A stretch of 64,000 bases of DNA from JANXZS01 sp963797255 (lineage in GTDB: Bacteria > Acidobacteriota > Terriglobia > Terriglobales > Acidobacteriaceae): positions 62,001 through 126,000 of the forward strand of contig CAWCOV010000021.1 in assembly GCA_963797255.1 (NCBI GenBank), read 5' to 3'. Positions within the stretch are counted from its first letter, which is position 1. Each line of letters starts with the position of its first letter. A program made the translations under genes and the position numbers. Below, piece after piece: positions 1 to 8,348 of this stretch. The notes under the pieces were generated by a model. That model saw only the letters and a list, made by a program, of their open reading frames with translations. It had not been told where the DNA came from and searched no databases.

Positions 1-2
1 AA

Positions 3-821
3 CACGACAAACGCGTCATCAGCTACAAGAACGTGCTCGATTCATTCGAGGCAGGATTGCATCCCGAAGCGCAACACACCGGCTACTACAACGACCTGGA
101 CATGATGGTCATGGGCATGCGCGGCATGACCGACGCCATGGACCGAACACACATGGGGCTGTGGGCGATTTCGAGCGCCCCGCTGATGGTGGGTTCCGAC
201 CTGACACGGCTCTCGACGCCTACCTTGTCATTGCTGAAGAACAAGGATGCACTCGCAATTCATAACGACCCATACGGTTTACAGCCCATCAAAATCGCCG
301 AATCCACTCCCGGAGTCCAGATTTGGGCAAAGCCAATGGCGATCGCCGGAAGGCGTGCCGTCGCCATACTGAACAGTACGGAAAATTCCTCACAGGTGAA
401 GGTGGATTGGGACAAACTCGGGCTGAATGGCACTCCAAAATCTTTGCGCGAAGTATGGAACGGACGGGATCTGAACACGGCTGACGCAACGCTGTCTGTC
501 CCGGCACATGATCTCGTACTTCTCATCGTCGATGGAGCCGACAAGACGCCGGCCGAGTATCCCGCAAATGACACGGACATTACCGGGATTCAAGCAACCG
601 CTGGGCCGACTTTTGCGCGATTGCAGTACGAAAACACTACCGGTCACGTTGTATTGGTTCAGGTGAACAGCACATCCGGTCTTTTCACCGCCCTCGCCCT
701 CCCGCCAACGGTAGGATCCGACGCCGGCACGGTTGGCCTCATTTTGCCACATGGAACCGCGGACCTGACCTTCGAGGGACAGTCGGTAGCCATCCAAAAA
801 CTGGTTGTCTATACCTGGTGA
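3..821 (+). CDS. GH27 alpha-galactosidase, C-terminal part (5' end outside window)
   Basis: The frame is open from the window edge, so the start lies upstream; the GTG at 33 is an internal Val. The visible part carries the end of the (beta/alpha)8 barrel of clan-D alpha-galactosidases: YYNDLDMMVMG (compare the family's GYWNDPDML, which contains the acid/base Asp), then MTDAMDRTHMGLWA and SSAPLMVGSDL. Next comes the beta-sandwich domain (RRAVAILNSTENSSQVKVDW). About 80 further residues (from about ITGIQAT) form an extra C-terminal beta-rich module not needed for the core enzyme. The expected reaction is hydrolysis of terminal alpha-galactosides, probably outside the cytoplasm, but the signal peptide cannot be seen. 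The family call is firm from motifs; the substrate is inferred. Confidence 0.88.
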   Translation, partial: HDKRVISYKNVLDSFEAGLHPEAQHTGYYNDLDMMVMGMRGMTDAMDRTHMGLWAISSAPLMVGSDLTRLSTPTLSLLKNKDALAIHNDPYGLQPIKIAESTPGVQIWAKPMAIAGRRAVAILNSTENSSQVKVDWDKLGLNGTPKSLREVWNGRDLNTADATLSVPAHDLVLLIVDGADKTPAEYPANDTDITGIQATAGPTFARLQYENTTGHVVLVQVNSTSGLFTALALPPTVGSDAGTVGLILPHGTADLTFEGQSVAIQKLVVYTW

Positions 822-1093
822 TCGGCGAGCGTGGAGCCCATCCTGCAGGCAATGGCAAGGAGTCAGCAAGTACCTCTTCTGCACTGCGCTCCACTGCCGC
901 GTCGGCCCAAGACAATTTCTGGACTGCTCCTCGCAGTCCTCGCTCTCCCGCGCTACCAAATGTCGAACCCGTCACGTTCCCCGGCTATCTCCCAGGCCCG
1001 CCTGCACGTATATTGGTAGCCATTCATTCCTCTTAAATGTTAGGGCATGGAATCAGTTGAATCGAGACAGGCGTTGAATTGCACGGAGGCATT

Positions 1094-2506
1094 ATGACAG
1101 TAGCCAAGTTGAGGCAAGTGCGGAAGTTCGACCTGGGGTCGACGATGGTCCCGTGGAAAGATCGTCATGCCGAGGGTAAGGAAATCCGAATCAAAGTCCC
1201 CCGCGAGTCGCATGCGGAGTGGAAGCCCGGGGAGCAGCGCCCGGATCCTTTGAAACTGCTGGCGGAAAGCAACAAAGGAAGGCAGGAATATCTCATTCCG
1301 CTGCGCATGGGTCGCATGGCCGCTTCGCCCTTCGCATTCCTGCGCGGATCGGCCTGCGTCATGGCTTCCGATCTCTCCACGTCGCCCATCAGCGGCCTTC
1401 CGGTAGTCATGGACGGCGACGCCCACATAAACAACTTCGGCATGTACGGCACTCCGCAACAGCAAGTTGTTTTCGATCTCAACGATTTTGACGAAGCCAC
1501 CATCGGTCCGTGGGAGTGGGACGTGAAGCGCCTGGTAGCCAGCATCAACGTCGCAGGCCGTCAGAATGGACTCAATCGCCGCGAGCGGGCTCTGGCAGTC
1601 AGGCGCGGCGTAGAGGGCTATCGGTTCAATATTAGTCGCTTGGAGAGCATGGGAGTATTGGACGTCTGGTACCTGCATGCGTATCCCAACCAGGACAATC
1701 CCATCGCCAAAATCGACCCAAAATCCAAGGCCGTTATCGCCAAGACCTTGGCCAAAGCTCTGCAGACCAACAACCGCACACTTTTACCCAAGGTCGCCGA
1801 TCGAGCCAGCAACGGAAGATGGAGTTTCCGAAACGATCCGCCCGTCCTTACCACCGTTCCTGCTGAGAAGAAAAAGAAAGTCATTGAGGTGCTGAATCGT
1901 TATGCACTCACTTTGTCGCCAGAGCGGCGGATGATGCTCGGCCGCTATCATGTTGAGGATGTGGCACACCGTGTCGTCGGCGTTGGTTCGGTCGGAACCA
2001 GGGCCTATCTGGTGCTGCTTTTCGGCGTTGGAGATGACGATCCGTTGTTCCTGCAGGTAAAGGAATCGGTGTCCCCCGCCGCCGCTCCGTACCTTCCTCC
2101 TCTCCCCGAGGAGTACAGCCACCAGGGCAAACGCGTCGTCATCGGACAGCGTGCTCTGCAAGCTTCGTCCGACCCTATGCTGGGATACACCTCTTGGGAC
2201 GGGAGAGATTACATGGTTCGGCAAATGAAGAATCTGAAAGCCTCCCTCCCCGTAGAGTTCCTCAGCGGCGCGACCTTCAATTTCTACTCATGGGCGTGCG
2301 GCGCAATCCTCGCTCGAGCCCACGCGCGAACCGGAGACCCTGCGCAAATCGCCGGCTACTGCGGAAATTCCACTGTCTTCGATGATGCCCTGGCAACGTG
2401 GGCCGAAAGCTACGGAAATCAAACAGAAGCAGATCATGCCTCATTGCTGGCAGCCATCAAGAGCGGAACCGTCAAAGCCGATGTTCAGACGGATGTGGAC
2501 AGTTAG
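1094..2506 (+). CDS. DUF2252 family protein
   Basis: A 470-residue soluble protein. The start at ATG 1094 is preferred over an in-frame TTG at 1079 because GGAGG at 1085-1089 sits four bases before it. Diagnostic DUF2252 motifs are GDAHINNFG (about residues 108-116) and FDLNDFDEA (about 127-135). They resemble the catalytic HxDxxxxN and DxD loops of kinase-like phosphotransferases, and other motifs such as MASDLS and SWACGAILARAHART follow. The function is not established, so kinase-like activity is only an inference from these loops. The stop is 32 bases before the start of a membrane protein on the same strand, suggesting co-transcription. Confidence 0.88.
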   Translation: MTVAKLRQVRKFDLGSTMVPWKDRHAEGKEIRIKVPRESHAEWKPGEQRPDPLKLLAESNKGRQEYLIPLRMGRMAASPFAFLRGSACVMASDLSTSPISGLPVVMDGDAHINNFGMYGTPQQQVVFDLNDFDEATIGPWEWDVKRLVASINVAGRQNGLNRRERALAVRRGVEGYRFNISRLESMGVLDVWYLHAYPNQDNPIAKIDPKSKAVIAKTLAKALQTNNRTLLPKVADRASNGRWSFRNDPPVLTTVPAEKKKKVIEVLNRYALTLSPERRMMLGRYHVEDVAHRVVGVGSVGTRAYLVLLFGVGDDDPLFLQVKESVSPAAAPYLPPLPEEYSHQGKRVVIGQRALQASSDPMLGYTSWDGRDYMVRQMKNLKASLPVEFLSGATFNFYSWACGAILARAHARTGDPAQIAGYCGNSTVFDDALATWAESYGNQTEADHASLLAAIKSGTVKADVQTDVDS

Positions 2507-2538
2507 CAACAAGAGACGGGCGAAAGAGGACCCCACTC

Positions 2539-3717
2539 ATGAGCGAGATTCACTCTGCACTGGCTGAGAATTTTTCCATCACGCAAGGCGGCCCCATGCA
2601 CAGGCTCCTGGTCCGCCTGGGCAATGCCGGCAACGAGCGTCAGCGCGTCGTCCGCAGAGCTTTGGCCATCGCCGTAATCACCTGGCTCCCATTGCTGATT
2701 CTTTCTCTCATCCAGGGACAGGCCTACGGAAAACACATCGCGATTCCGTTCCTCCGCGACTACGCCGCCAACGTGCGCCTCTTACTCGCCGTCCCCATAC
2801 TCATTCTCGCGGAATCGGCAGTCGACAGGCGATGGCGCATTACCGTTAACGAATTTGTCAGGACCGGATTGGTGACTGCCAAAGAACTTCCGGCTTTCGA
2901 GGCGGTCATCGAAAAGATCATGCGGCTGCGGGATCGCATCGTCCCCGAGGCGATTATGGTCGTAGTAGCATTCCTGCCGCTCATCATCACCAGAACCGAA
3001 CTTCTTATGAGCAATGTCTCCAACTGGCACCATACGGGACAAGGAGAAATAAGCATGGCGGGCTGGTGGTTCAACCTGGTCAGCACTCCGCTTTTCCGCC
3101 TCCTGTTGCTCCGGTGGCTATGGAGAATGATTCTCTGGACTGTTCTCTTATGGCGCGTCTCCAGAATCAATCTTTATCTGGTTGCCACTCACACGGACAT
3201 GGCTGCAGGCCTCGGCTTTCTATCTGAAGCGCAAAAGGCGTTCGGCACCATCGTTTTCGCTTGCGGCGCAGTCATCGCTGCACAGGTAGGAAATACCATC
3301 GCCTACCAGGGAGCAACGCTTTCCTCGCAGAAGGTCCCCATGATCGGCTATGGGGTCCTCGCGATCATCTTCCTCGTGGCTCCACTCTTCGTAGTTACTC
3401 CACTCCTCGTCCGAACGAAAAGAAAAGCGCTGTGGGATTACGGTGCCGTGGTTACAATTCACAACCAGCAATTCGATCGGAAGTGGGTTAAAAACGAAAG
3501 ATCACCTGACGAAATATTGCTGGGTAATCCAGACGCATCCTCATTGGAAGACCTCGGAGGTGCATTCACTGTCGTAAGAGAAATGAGCGTTGTGCCCATT
3601 GACAAGCCCACTCTCATTACGCTCGCAGTCGCCGCCGCGTTACCCATGCTTCCAGTCGTGTTCATCGCTACGCCCACCAATGAGCTGATCAGGATCGTGC
3701 TGAAGATGCTCGGCTAA
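2539..3717 (+). CDS. Polytopic membrane protein of unknown function
   Basis: I do not recognise a named family. The start at ATG 2539 is supported by GAGGA about six bases upstream and removes an overlap with the DUF2252 gene. The 392-residue protein has about seven hydrophobic segments, near residues 41-58, 80-93, 136-152, 185-208, 236-252, 268-291 and 358-378. Charged loops lie between them, including ESAVDRRWR after segment two. There is no signal peptide, Walker motif or obvious metal site. The close spacing with the DUF2252 gene suggests that the two act together, perhaps as a membrane component plus a soluble enzyme, but that is only context. Confidence 0.72.
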   Translation: MSEIHSALAENFSITQGGPMHRLLVRLGNAGNERQRVVRRALAIAVITWLPLLILSLIQGQAYGKHIAIPFLRDYAANVRLLLAVPILILAESAVDRRWRITVNEFVRTGLVTAKELPAFEAVIEKIMRLRDRIVPEAIMVVVAFLPLIITRTELLMSNVSNWHHTGQGEISMAGWWFNLVSTPLFRLLLLRWLWRMILWTVLLWRVSRINLYLVATHTDMAAGLGFLSEAQKAFGTIVFACGAVIAAQVGNTIAYQGATLSSQKVPMIGYGVLAIIFLVAPLFVVTPLLVRTKRKALWDYGAVVTIHNQQFDRKWVKNERSPDEILLGNPDASSLEDLGGAFTVVREMSVVPIDKPTLITLAVAAALPMLPVVFIATPTNELIRIVLKMLG

Positions 3718-3883
3718 CCACGTACACCTGTTAGAGCGGTTGCGATTTTCTTGAGACGGAAGTTCTTCCTTCTCGCGATACCCAACTTCGTCGTTTCCCA
3801 TCGAGAGTGGTATCGTCAGATTGATCGTGATCTACGCGCCTCAATGACGCCCAGCGGCATGACCACAACGCACGAGAAAAATC

Positions 3884-4462
3884 ATGAAGCGACTCATCGT
3901 AGGAATATCGGGATCAAGCGCCGTCATCTATGGCGTCCGCCTTCTCGAAGTCCTCAGAGACATCCCGGAGATTGAAACCCACCTCGTCCTGAGCAAGGGC
4001 GCGGAGGTTACACTTCGCCTCGAAACCGACAAGAGCGTCGCCGACGTGAAGGCTCTCGCTAGTGTCGTCTACGATCCCGCCAATCTCGCCGCGGCCATTT
4101 CCAGCGGCTCGTTTCCCGTCATGGGCATGGTCGTCATTCCGTGCTCCATGAAGAGCCTCGCGCAAATCGCGCTGTCACTCAGCGATAATCTGCTGGCCCG
4201 CGCGGCAGACGTCACCCTCAAGGAGCGTCGCAAACTCGTCATCGTTCCCCGCGAAACTCCGCTTCATCTTGGACACCTGCGGCACATGGCGGCCATCACG
4301 GAAATGGGAGGCGTCATCCTGCCCCCATCGCCATCCTTCTATCATCAGCCAAAGACGATCATGGACATCGTCGATCAAACCGTCGGCAAGGTGCTCGACC
4401 AGTTTGAGATCCAGCACCATCTCTTCCGTCGCTGGGGCAGCGATGACACTCGAACAGTTTGA
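3884..4462 (+). CDS. ubiX: UbiX/Pad1-type flavin prenyltransferase
   Basis: A 192-residue protein with the flavodoxin-like fold of the UbiX/Pad1 family. Signature stretches are GISGSSAVIYGVRL (residues 8-20) for FMN binding, VIPCSMKSLAQIA (84-96), PRETPLHLGHLRHM (122-135) and PPSPSFYHQPKTI (147-159). The known reaction is prenylation of FMN by dimethylallyl phosphate to give prenyl-FMN, the cofactor of UbiD-type decarboxylases. No ubiD gene is in the window. Its 3' end overlaps the next gene, a PNPOx-fold flavoprotein, by 20 bases, so the two are probably translationally coupled. The length is normal for the family. Confidence 0.92.
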   Translation: MKRLIVGISGSSAVIYGVRLLEVLRDIPEIETHLVLSKGAEVTLRLETDKSVADVKALASVVYDPANLAAAISSGSFPVMGMVVIPCSMKSLAQIALSLSDNLLARAADVTLKERRKLVIVPRETPLHLGHLRHMAAITEMGGVILPPSPSFYHQPKTIMDIVDQTVGKVLDQFEIQHHLFRRWGSDDTRTV

Positions 4463-4952
4463 CGCTGCAGTCAATTCGCTGTTGGATTCTGTGCCCGCAA
4501 TGACGCTCGCCACCACCTCCGGCTCGCGCCCTTGGGCATCGGACGTTTATTTTGCTCCCAGCGGCTACGAACTCATCTTCTTCTCCTCGCCCGCGTCACG
4601 CCATTCCCTCAATCTCGTTGCCAATCCATTCTGCGCCGCAACCGTGCACCCTCAAGCCGCGACGTGGCGAGAAATCCGGGGCCTCCAGATAGAGGGAACC
4701 GCCGCGCCCATCACAGGAATCGAGGAAACTGCGCAGGCAATCCTCGTTTATAGTGCGAAGTTCTCGTTCGCCCGCGATCTCATGTGGAATCCATTCGAGA
4801 TGGGAAGGAAGGCACTCAACGTCAAGGCTCACGTGTTTCGCCCGGAGTGCATTCACTATCTCGACAATGCGCTCGGCTTCGGAACGCGATTCTCAATTCG
4901 CGTGGAGAACGGCAAGGCCATCGGCTCCCCGGAGCGCGACGCCGGCCACTAA
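4443..4952 (+). CDS. Pyridoxamine 5'-phosphate oxidase-like flavoprotein
   Basis: A 169-residue protein; the ATG at 4443 lies inside the end of ubiX. The N-terminal pattern MTLATTSGSRPWASDVYF followed by LIFFSSPASRHSLNL and IEGTAAPI matches the split-barrel FMN-binding fold of the PNPOx-like superfamily (YhbP-like group). It is too divergent to be called a true PdxH. The overlap with ubiX suggests a flavin-linked partnership, but the substrate is unknown. Confidence 0.75.
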   Translation: MTLEQFDAAVNSLLDSVPAMTLATTSGSRPWASDVYFAPSGYELIFFSSPASRHSLNLVANPFCAATVHPQAATWREIRGLQIEGTAAPITGIEETAQAILVYSAKFSFARDLMWNPFEMGRKALNVKAHVFRPECIHYLDNALGFGTRFSIRVENGKAIGSPERDAGH

Positions 4953-5055
4953 AGCAGAATCCCGCAGCGGAATCATCCCACTTGCGCCCCGCAGTTTCCA
5001 CGCCGATAATCGGCGGTACACCACACAAGGCTGAAGGAAGGCTCTGAAACGTAAG

Positions 5056-5997
5056 ATGCGATCTGGGCTTAGGTTCCTATTCTCGTTGGCAATGCTGCTC
5101 AGCTTTGCGCAAACCCTGCCCGCCCAGGACCTCGCGCCCCGCGCTTATGTCATTACTCCGCTGCATGCCAACGCCGTCACGGTGGTGTACTCCTTCTACG
5201 ACGGCAGCATCAACTACAACGGAGTCCTTCCTGCCACCGGCGCTTCCGGGACATATAGCGTCCCCATTATCAGCCTCTATCACGGCTTCAGCTTCTTTGG
5301 CCGCTCCGCCAACGTCGTTGCATCGTTGCCCTATGCCGTGGGAACTTTCAAGGGCACAGCGTTCGGCGCGGAGGTGAACCTCTATCGCTCCGGTATGCTC
5401 GATTCCTTCTACCGCTTCTCCGTCAACCTCAAGGGCGGACCCGCGATGGCCCCCAAGGAATACGTGAAGTGGCACCAGAAAATGTTGCTCGGCGCGAGCC
5501 TTCGAGTATCCGCACCAACCGGTCAGTACGACCCGACAAAATTAATCAACTGGGGTGCAAATCGCTGGGGCTTCAAACCGGAATTCGGCTACTCCCAGCG
5601 CTATAACAAATGGGTTACCGACGCTTATCTTGGTGTCTGGTTCTTCACCCCGAATAATGACTTCTGGTCACGTAATCAGTTTTATCCAGGCACCAGAAAA
5701 CAAACGCAAAGCCCCGTGACCGCCCTTGAAGGGCATCTGAGTTACGACTTCACACGCAGGCTCTGGGCCTCGCTCGATGTCAATTTCTGGTATGGAGGAA
5801 CCACAACCCTGGCAGGCGTTTCAAACTCACTATCCACCCAAAGTAATTCCCGCATCGGTGGCACCGTCGCCCTGCCCGTCAGCAGACACCAGACACTCAA
5901 ATTCAGCTACAGCAATGGCACCTATATCCGATTCGGCGGCAACTACCAGAACGTCTCCGCAGCCTGGCAATACTCATGGCTCGGCCGCCCAAAATAA
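5056..5997 (+). CDS. Outer-membrane beta-barrel protein, Phenol_MetA_deg-like
   Basis: A 313-residue protein with a clear Sec signal peptide (MRSGLRFLFSLAMLLSFAQ, cleavage near TLPAQD). The mature part is a run of amphipathic strands rich in aromatic residues, ending with aromatic and basic residues (AAWQYSWLGRPK). Segments such as VVYSFYDGSINYNGVLP, ASLRVSAPTGQYDP and PEFGYSQRYNKWVTDAYLGVWFF match the 'MetA-pathway of phenol degradation' transporter-like barrel family. The role is probably as an outer-membrane channel or barrel of unknown cargo. It is co-directional with the ubiX pair, about 100 bases downstream. Confidence 0.72.
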   Translation: MRSGLRFLFSLAMLLSFAQTLPAQDLAPRAYVITPLHANAVTVVYSFYDGSINYNGVLPATGASGTYSVPIISLYHGFSFFGRSANVVASLPYAVGTFKGTAFGAEVNLYRSGMLDSFYRFSVNLKGGPAMAPKEYVKWHQKMLLGASLRVSAPTGQYDPTKLINWGANRWGFKPEFGYSQRYNKWVTDAYLGVWFFTPNNDFWSRNQFYPGTRKQTQSPVTALEGHLSYDFTRRLWASLDVNFWYGGTTTLAGVSNSLSTQSNSRIGGTVALPVSRHQTLKFSYSNGTYIRFGGNYQNVSAAWQYSWLGRPK

Positions 5998-6149
5998 ACA
6001 GAACTCCATTACCCGCGATTCCGTTCAAGCTCCGCACTCATAACCGTAAGCACGGTTCCCCCATTTCCCCGCATTGCACGCCAGAACTCGCGTGGTAGCA
6101 TCTTCGCTAGTTGAAACGCATCGGCCCATTGCGGTCCCGGTACACACCT

Positions 6150-7115
6150 ATGCAACGCAGAAGATTTCTGTTGGATTCGGCGGCCATCATTGCATCGCAG
6201 ATCATCGCGAGTCAGTCTCGCGGCCAGCTCAACACCATGGCCGATCGCAAGCATCCCACGTATCACGTGATTGGAGTGCCACTGCGAGCAGGCTCACTTC
6301 TGCCCGGCAATGAGGACGACGCCCAGGCGTATCGCGAAGCACATCTCGTCGAGCGCCTTCGAGACGCGGGATGCGATGTCGTCGATGATGGTAATGTCAA
6401 AATCCCAAGCTATCTTCCGCATCACTCCATTCCTCCCATCAGGAGTTGGCCTGCACCGCGCATCGCGTGGGAGTGTGTCAGTGATCGGGTCGCGCCGTTG
6501 TTGCAGCAGCCCGGTCAAATCCCTCTGTTGATCGGATGCGACTGCAGCGTCGTCCTCGGAACCGCGCAGGCGCTCCTGCAAAGTTCATCGCAAAAACCTT
6601 ACGTACTCTACATCGATGGCGACTTCGACGACTCGCCACCGCAAGCCGCCCAGTCTCAGAGCGCGGCCTCCTGTGCCGTCTGGTTGCTCACGCACAGTTC
6701 GCCGTTCTGGCCTGGTCCGCCACTGCAACCGTCGCAGGTTTCGGTCATCGGTTGGAGCAGTCCCTCGCGGGCCGCTGATACAGGAGTCGGCTCAATCTCT
6801 CTTACTGAGTTACGGAAATCAGGTCCCGTCGAGGCAGCCCGACAGGCGCTGCGCAACGTTCCGACCTCATCTTCCATTCTGCTGCACTTCGACATCGACG
6901 TTCTCGCAAAGCAGGACTTGCCCGCAGCCTACTTTCCTCACCCGCAAGGACTCAGCTTGGCAGAAGCGTGGCAACTGCTTAGCGTCCTCGCAAGAGATCC
7001 CCGCATCAGGATCATAGAGATCAGCGAATACGCTTCTCTGCGTGATCTAGATAGGGAGTATGTCGGCAAGCTGATCGACGTGTTAGCAGCAAGTCTTGGC
7101 AGCAGCCACACGTAG
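6150..7115 (+). CDS. Arginase/ureohydrolase-fold protein with altered metal site
   Basis: The ATG at 6150 gives 321 residues starting MQRRRFLLDSAAIIASQ, a Tat-like signal; an in-frame ATG at 6237 (MADRKHPTYHVIGVPLR) would give a cytoplasmic form. The three arginase-family loops are recognisable but changed. GGDHS is GCDCS (129-133), DAHxD is DGDFDDSP (156-163) and SxDxDxxDP is HFDIDVLAKQDLP (246-258). Most Asp ligands persist while both His ligands are replaced by Cys and Asp. It is therefore a ureohydrolase-fold protein, but arginase, agmatinase or formiminoglutamase activity cannot be assumed. Its 3' end converges on the phosphatase gene. Confidence 0.72.
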   Translation: MQRRRFLLDSAAIIASQIIASQSRGQLNTMADRKHPTYHVIGVPLRAGSLLPGNEDDAQAYREAHLVERLRDAGCDVVDDGNVKIPSYLPHHSIPPIRSWPAPRIAWECVSDRVAPLLQQPGQIPLLIGCDCSVVLGTAQALLQSSSQKPYVLYIDGDFDDSPPQAAQSQSAASCAVWLLTHSSPFWPGPPLQPSQVSVIGWSSPSRAADTGVGSISLTELRKSGPVEAARQALRNVPTSSSILLHFDIDVLAKQDLPAAYFPHPQGLSLAEAWQLLSVLARDPRIRIIEISEYASLRDLDREYVGKLIDVLAASLGSSHT

Positions 7116-7202
7116 AAACGAATCTCGATCTGCGAGCCGCTGCACGCAATGTCCTGCGCTCCGCCTCACTTTCATCGAGCCGTCTCTTCGCCAATTCAGA
7201 AA

Positions 7203-8348
7203 TTATTTGAAGTGGATTGCCAGCAGCGTGATGTCATCTTCCGCTTCACGCCCGGCATTGATCTCCCCATACACTGACAAGTCAGCCAGAAATTTATCGA
7301 CGAACTCGTTTGCCGGCAACTCGCTGTTCGCCTGCACAAACTGCTTGAAACGCTCAATCCCGAATTGCTCTTCTGCCGAATCATTCGTCTCTGGAATTCC
7401 GTCGGTGTAGAGCACAACCCAGTCACCCTCTTTAAACGGAATCTCCAGCGCCGTGTACTCTGCTCCCGGGAAAAAGCCAAAGAACAATCCATTCTCCGCG
7501 TACTCGTTCGTCACCCCCGCCGCATGGTCCCTAACAATCAGCGGCGGATGTCCCGCGCCCGCATAAGAAATGATCCGCTTCTCCGTGTCGATCACAATGT
7601 AAGTCGCCGTTACGAAATGCCCTTGGAACTTCCCGCACAGCACCTGGTTCAACCCTTCCAGAACTTTTACAGGATCGTCGGCACAGGCCTTCTGTCCATC
7701 GAGCGCAATTTTCAACATCGACGAAATCAGCGCCGCAGGCATACCGTGGCCGGATACATCCGCCACAAGAATGCCGAGGCGGTTCTTATCAATCACAATG
7801 AAGTCATAGAAATCGCCGGCCACCGCGGTCATCGGGATATAACGCGCCGCAATGTCCAGGCACTCAATGGCCGGAACCTGCTGCGGAAGAATCGAAAGCT
7901 GAATCTTGCGCGCAGTATCCATCTCGCGCTGAATTTCTTGTAACTGGCTCGCAAGCTGTTCGCGTATCCCGCGAAGCACAAGATGCGTGCGTACCCTCGC
8001 CTGCACCACCGCCGGAGAAAACGGTTTGTGAATGTAATCCACCGCGCCAACTTCAAAGCCCCGCGTCTCATCATCGATCTGCGTCTGGCCCGTCAGAAAA
8101 ATCACAGGAATATCGCGAGTGTCCGCCACCGCCTTCAGTCGCGTGCAAACCTCGTAGCCATCCATTCCCGGCATCATCACGTCCAGCAACACCAGGTCCG
8201 GCGCGGGCACCTGGTTGGCAAGCTCCAACGCTTTCGCACCATTCGTCGCAATGCGAATCTTGTAAGTATCCTTGAGGATCGAATTCACGATCTGGATATT
8301 TGCCGGCTCATCATCTACAAGGAGTACCGTCTTTACCTCAACACTCAT
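7203..8348 (-). CDS. Response regulator with PP2C (SpoIIE/RsbU-type) phosphatase domain
   Basis: A 381-residue protein with an N-terminal receiver domain (LLVDDEPAN; phosphoacceptor Asp56 in VLLDVMMPGMDG; Lys in HKPF near 108). A coiled linker follows (about 125-150). The C-terminal PP2C/SpoIIE phosphatase has metal-binding motifs AVAGDFYDF (about 176-184), VADVSGHGMPAAL (195-207), GAGHPPL, YTDGIPE and a terminal EDDIT. The expected role is Ser/Thr dephosphorylation of a STAS anti-sigma antagonist, switched by Asp phosphorylation. The start overlaps the stop of the hybrid kinase as ATGA, so the two are translationally coupled. A STAS/RsbW pair lies 8 kb upstream in the same run. Confidence 0.93.
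   Translation of the reverse strand: MSVEVKTVLLVDDEPANIQIVNSILKDTYKIRIATNGAKALELANQVPAPDLVLLDVMMPGMDGYEVCTRLKAVADTRDIPVIFLTGQTQIDDETRGFEVGAVDYIHKPFSPAVVQARVRTHLVLRGIREQLASQLQEIQREMDTARKIQLSILPQQVPAIECLDIAARYIPMTAVAGDFYDFIVIDKNRLGILVADVSGHGMPAALISSMLKIALDGQKACADDPVKVLEGLNQVLCGKFQGHFVTATYIVIDTEKRIISYAGAGHPPLIVRDHAAGVTNEYAENGLFFGFFPGAEYTALEIPFKEGDWVVLYTDGIPETNDSAEEQFGIERFKQFVQANSELPANEFVDKFLADLSVYGEINAGREAEDDITLLAIHFK

Noticed and set aside
822..1093. Several short open frames between GH27 and DUF2252 genes
   Set aside because: Overlapping frames of similar length on both strands and no ribosome site; nothing supports a gene.
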